DNA from: Maribacter thermophilus
GTDB taxonomy: Bacteria; Bacteroidota; Bacteroidia; Flavobacteriales; Flavobacteriaceae
Length of the DNA: 64,000 nucleotides
Direction of reading: 5' to 3'
Assembly (NCBI RefSeq): GCF_001020565.1
Contig: NZ_LDAS01000001.1
Location: 2,194,520-2,258,519, forward strand
Of the stretch, positions 63,968-64,000 are shown piece after piece. Each line of letters begins with the position of its first letter. Position 1 is the stretch's first letter. The notes beneath the pieces were generated by a model that saw only the letters and a program-made list of their open reading frames with translations, was not told the DNA's origin and made no database searches. Both the position numbers and the translations under genes were made by a program.

Positions 63968-64000
63968 ACTAATGTGAAATTGTTTTACTTATTTTGCTAT

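Noticed and set aside
1-64000. CRISPR arrays, insertion sequences, prophage, tRNA and rRNA genes.
   Set aside because: I looked for regular spaced repeats, transposase motifs, and RNA gene landmarks and saw none.

Overview
The window looks like the chromosome of a marine Flavobacteriaceae bacterium (Bacteroidota), perhaps near Zobellia, Maribacter or Arenibacter; the genus is a guess. The evidence is a SusC/SusD outer-membrane pair, many families typical of Flavobacteriia (DUF5723, DUF6089, DUF4136, two Skp/OmpH genes beside bamA), a LytS/LytTR two-component pair, low GC, A-rich start regions without clear Shine-Dalgarno sites, and promoter boxes of the Bacteroidota type (TTG - about 20 nt - TAnnTTTG). 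I see no rRNA, tRNA, CRISPR array, insertion sequence, prophage or restriction/defence island. This is mostly core chromosome.

Layout. 1-4591: the 3' part of a SusC-type receptor gene, a SusD-like lipoprotein and a third small lipoprotein, closed by a perfectly palindromic terminator. 4743-7584: two beta-propeller lipoproteins (sorbosone dehydrogenase-like and aryl-sulfate sulfotransferase-like). 7661-17617: information-processing and envelope genes (rlmB, rhomboid protease, rarA, a DUF5723 unit, radC/deacetylase-like/yjjG, mpl). 17711-25013: cupin, a divergent SDR and a very large alpha-2-macroglobulin. 25036-31282, all leftward: LytTR regulator and kinase, small membrane protein, DUF4136 lipoprotein, potassium channel, obgE, a 45-residue membrane peptide and a fused hpt-adk gene. 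31385-35123: purK, purE and an M3 peptidase. 35460-37064: ECF sigma factor, small zinc-finger partner and a UbiA-like membrane protein. 37192-40041: gcvP. 40208-42659: a KAS III / methyltransferase / glycosyltransferase unit bounded by two terminators. 42718-49943, all leftward: CBS protein, nadK, DUF6089, uppS, bamA, skp, skp. 50036-55469: pdxJ, hydrolase, small membrane protein, then tig-clpP-clpX. 55484-63935: hydrolase-like protein, GH3 family enzyme, DUF2797, AsmA-like protein, queuosine-precursor transporter and sppA.

How it fits together. The strongest functional groups are outer-membrane biogenesis (BamA, two Skp-like chaperones, and UppS for the lipid carrier), protein quality control (trigger factor, ClpP, ClpX, SppA, rhomboid, M3 peptidase), purine synthesis and salvage (PurK, PurE, Hpt-Adk), and nutrient capture (SusC/SusD). 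The least explained parts are the KAS III/methyltransferase/glycosyltransferase unit, the bacterial GH3 enzyme, the Hpt-Adk fusion, the alpha-2-macroglobulin with an internal TonB-box-like motif, an SDR lacking its catalytic Tyr and Lys, and a three-fold repeated helix in the AsmA-like protein tail. None of these is proof of a new system; each is a testable lead.
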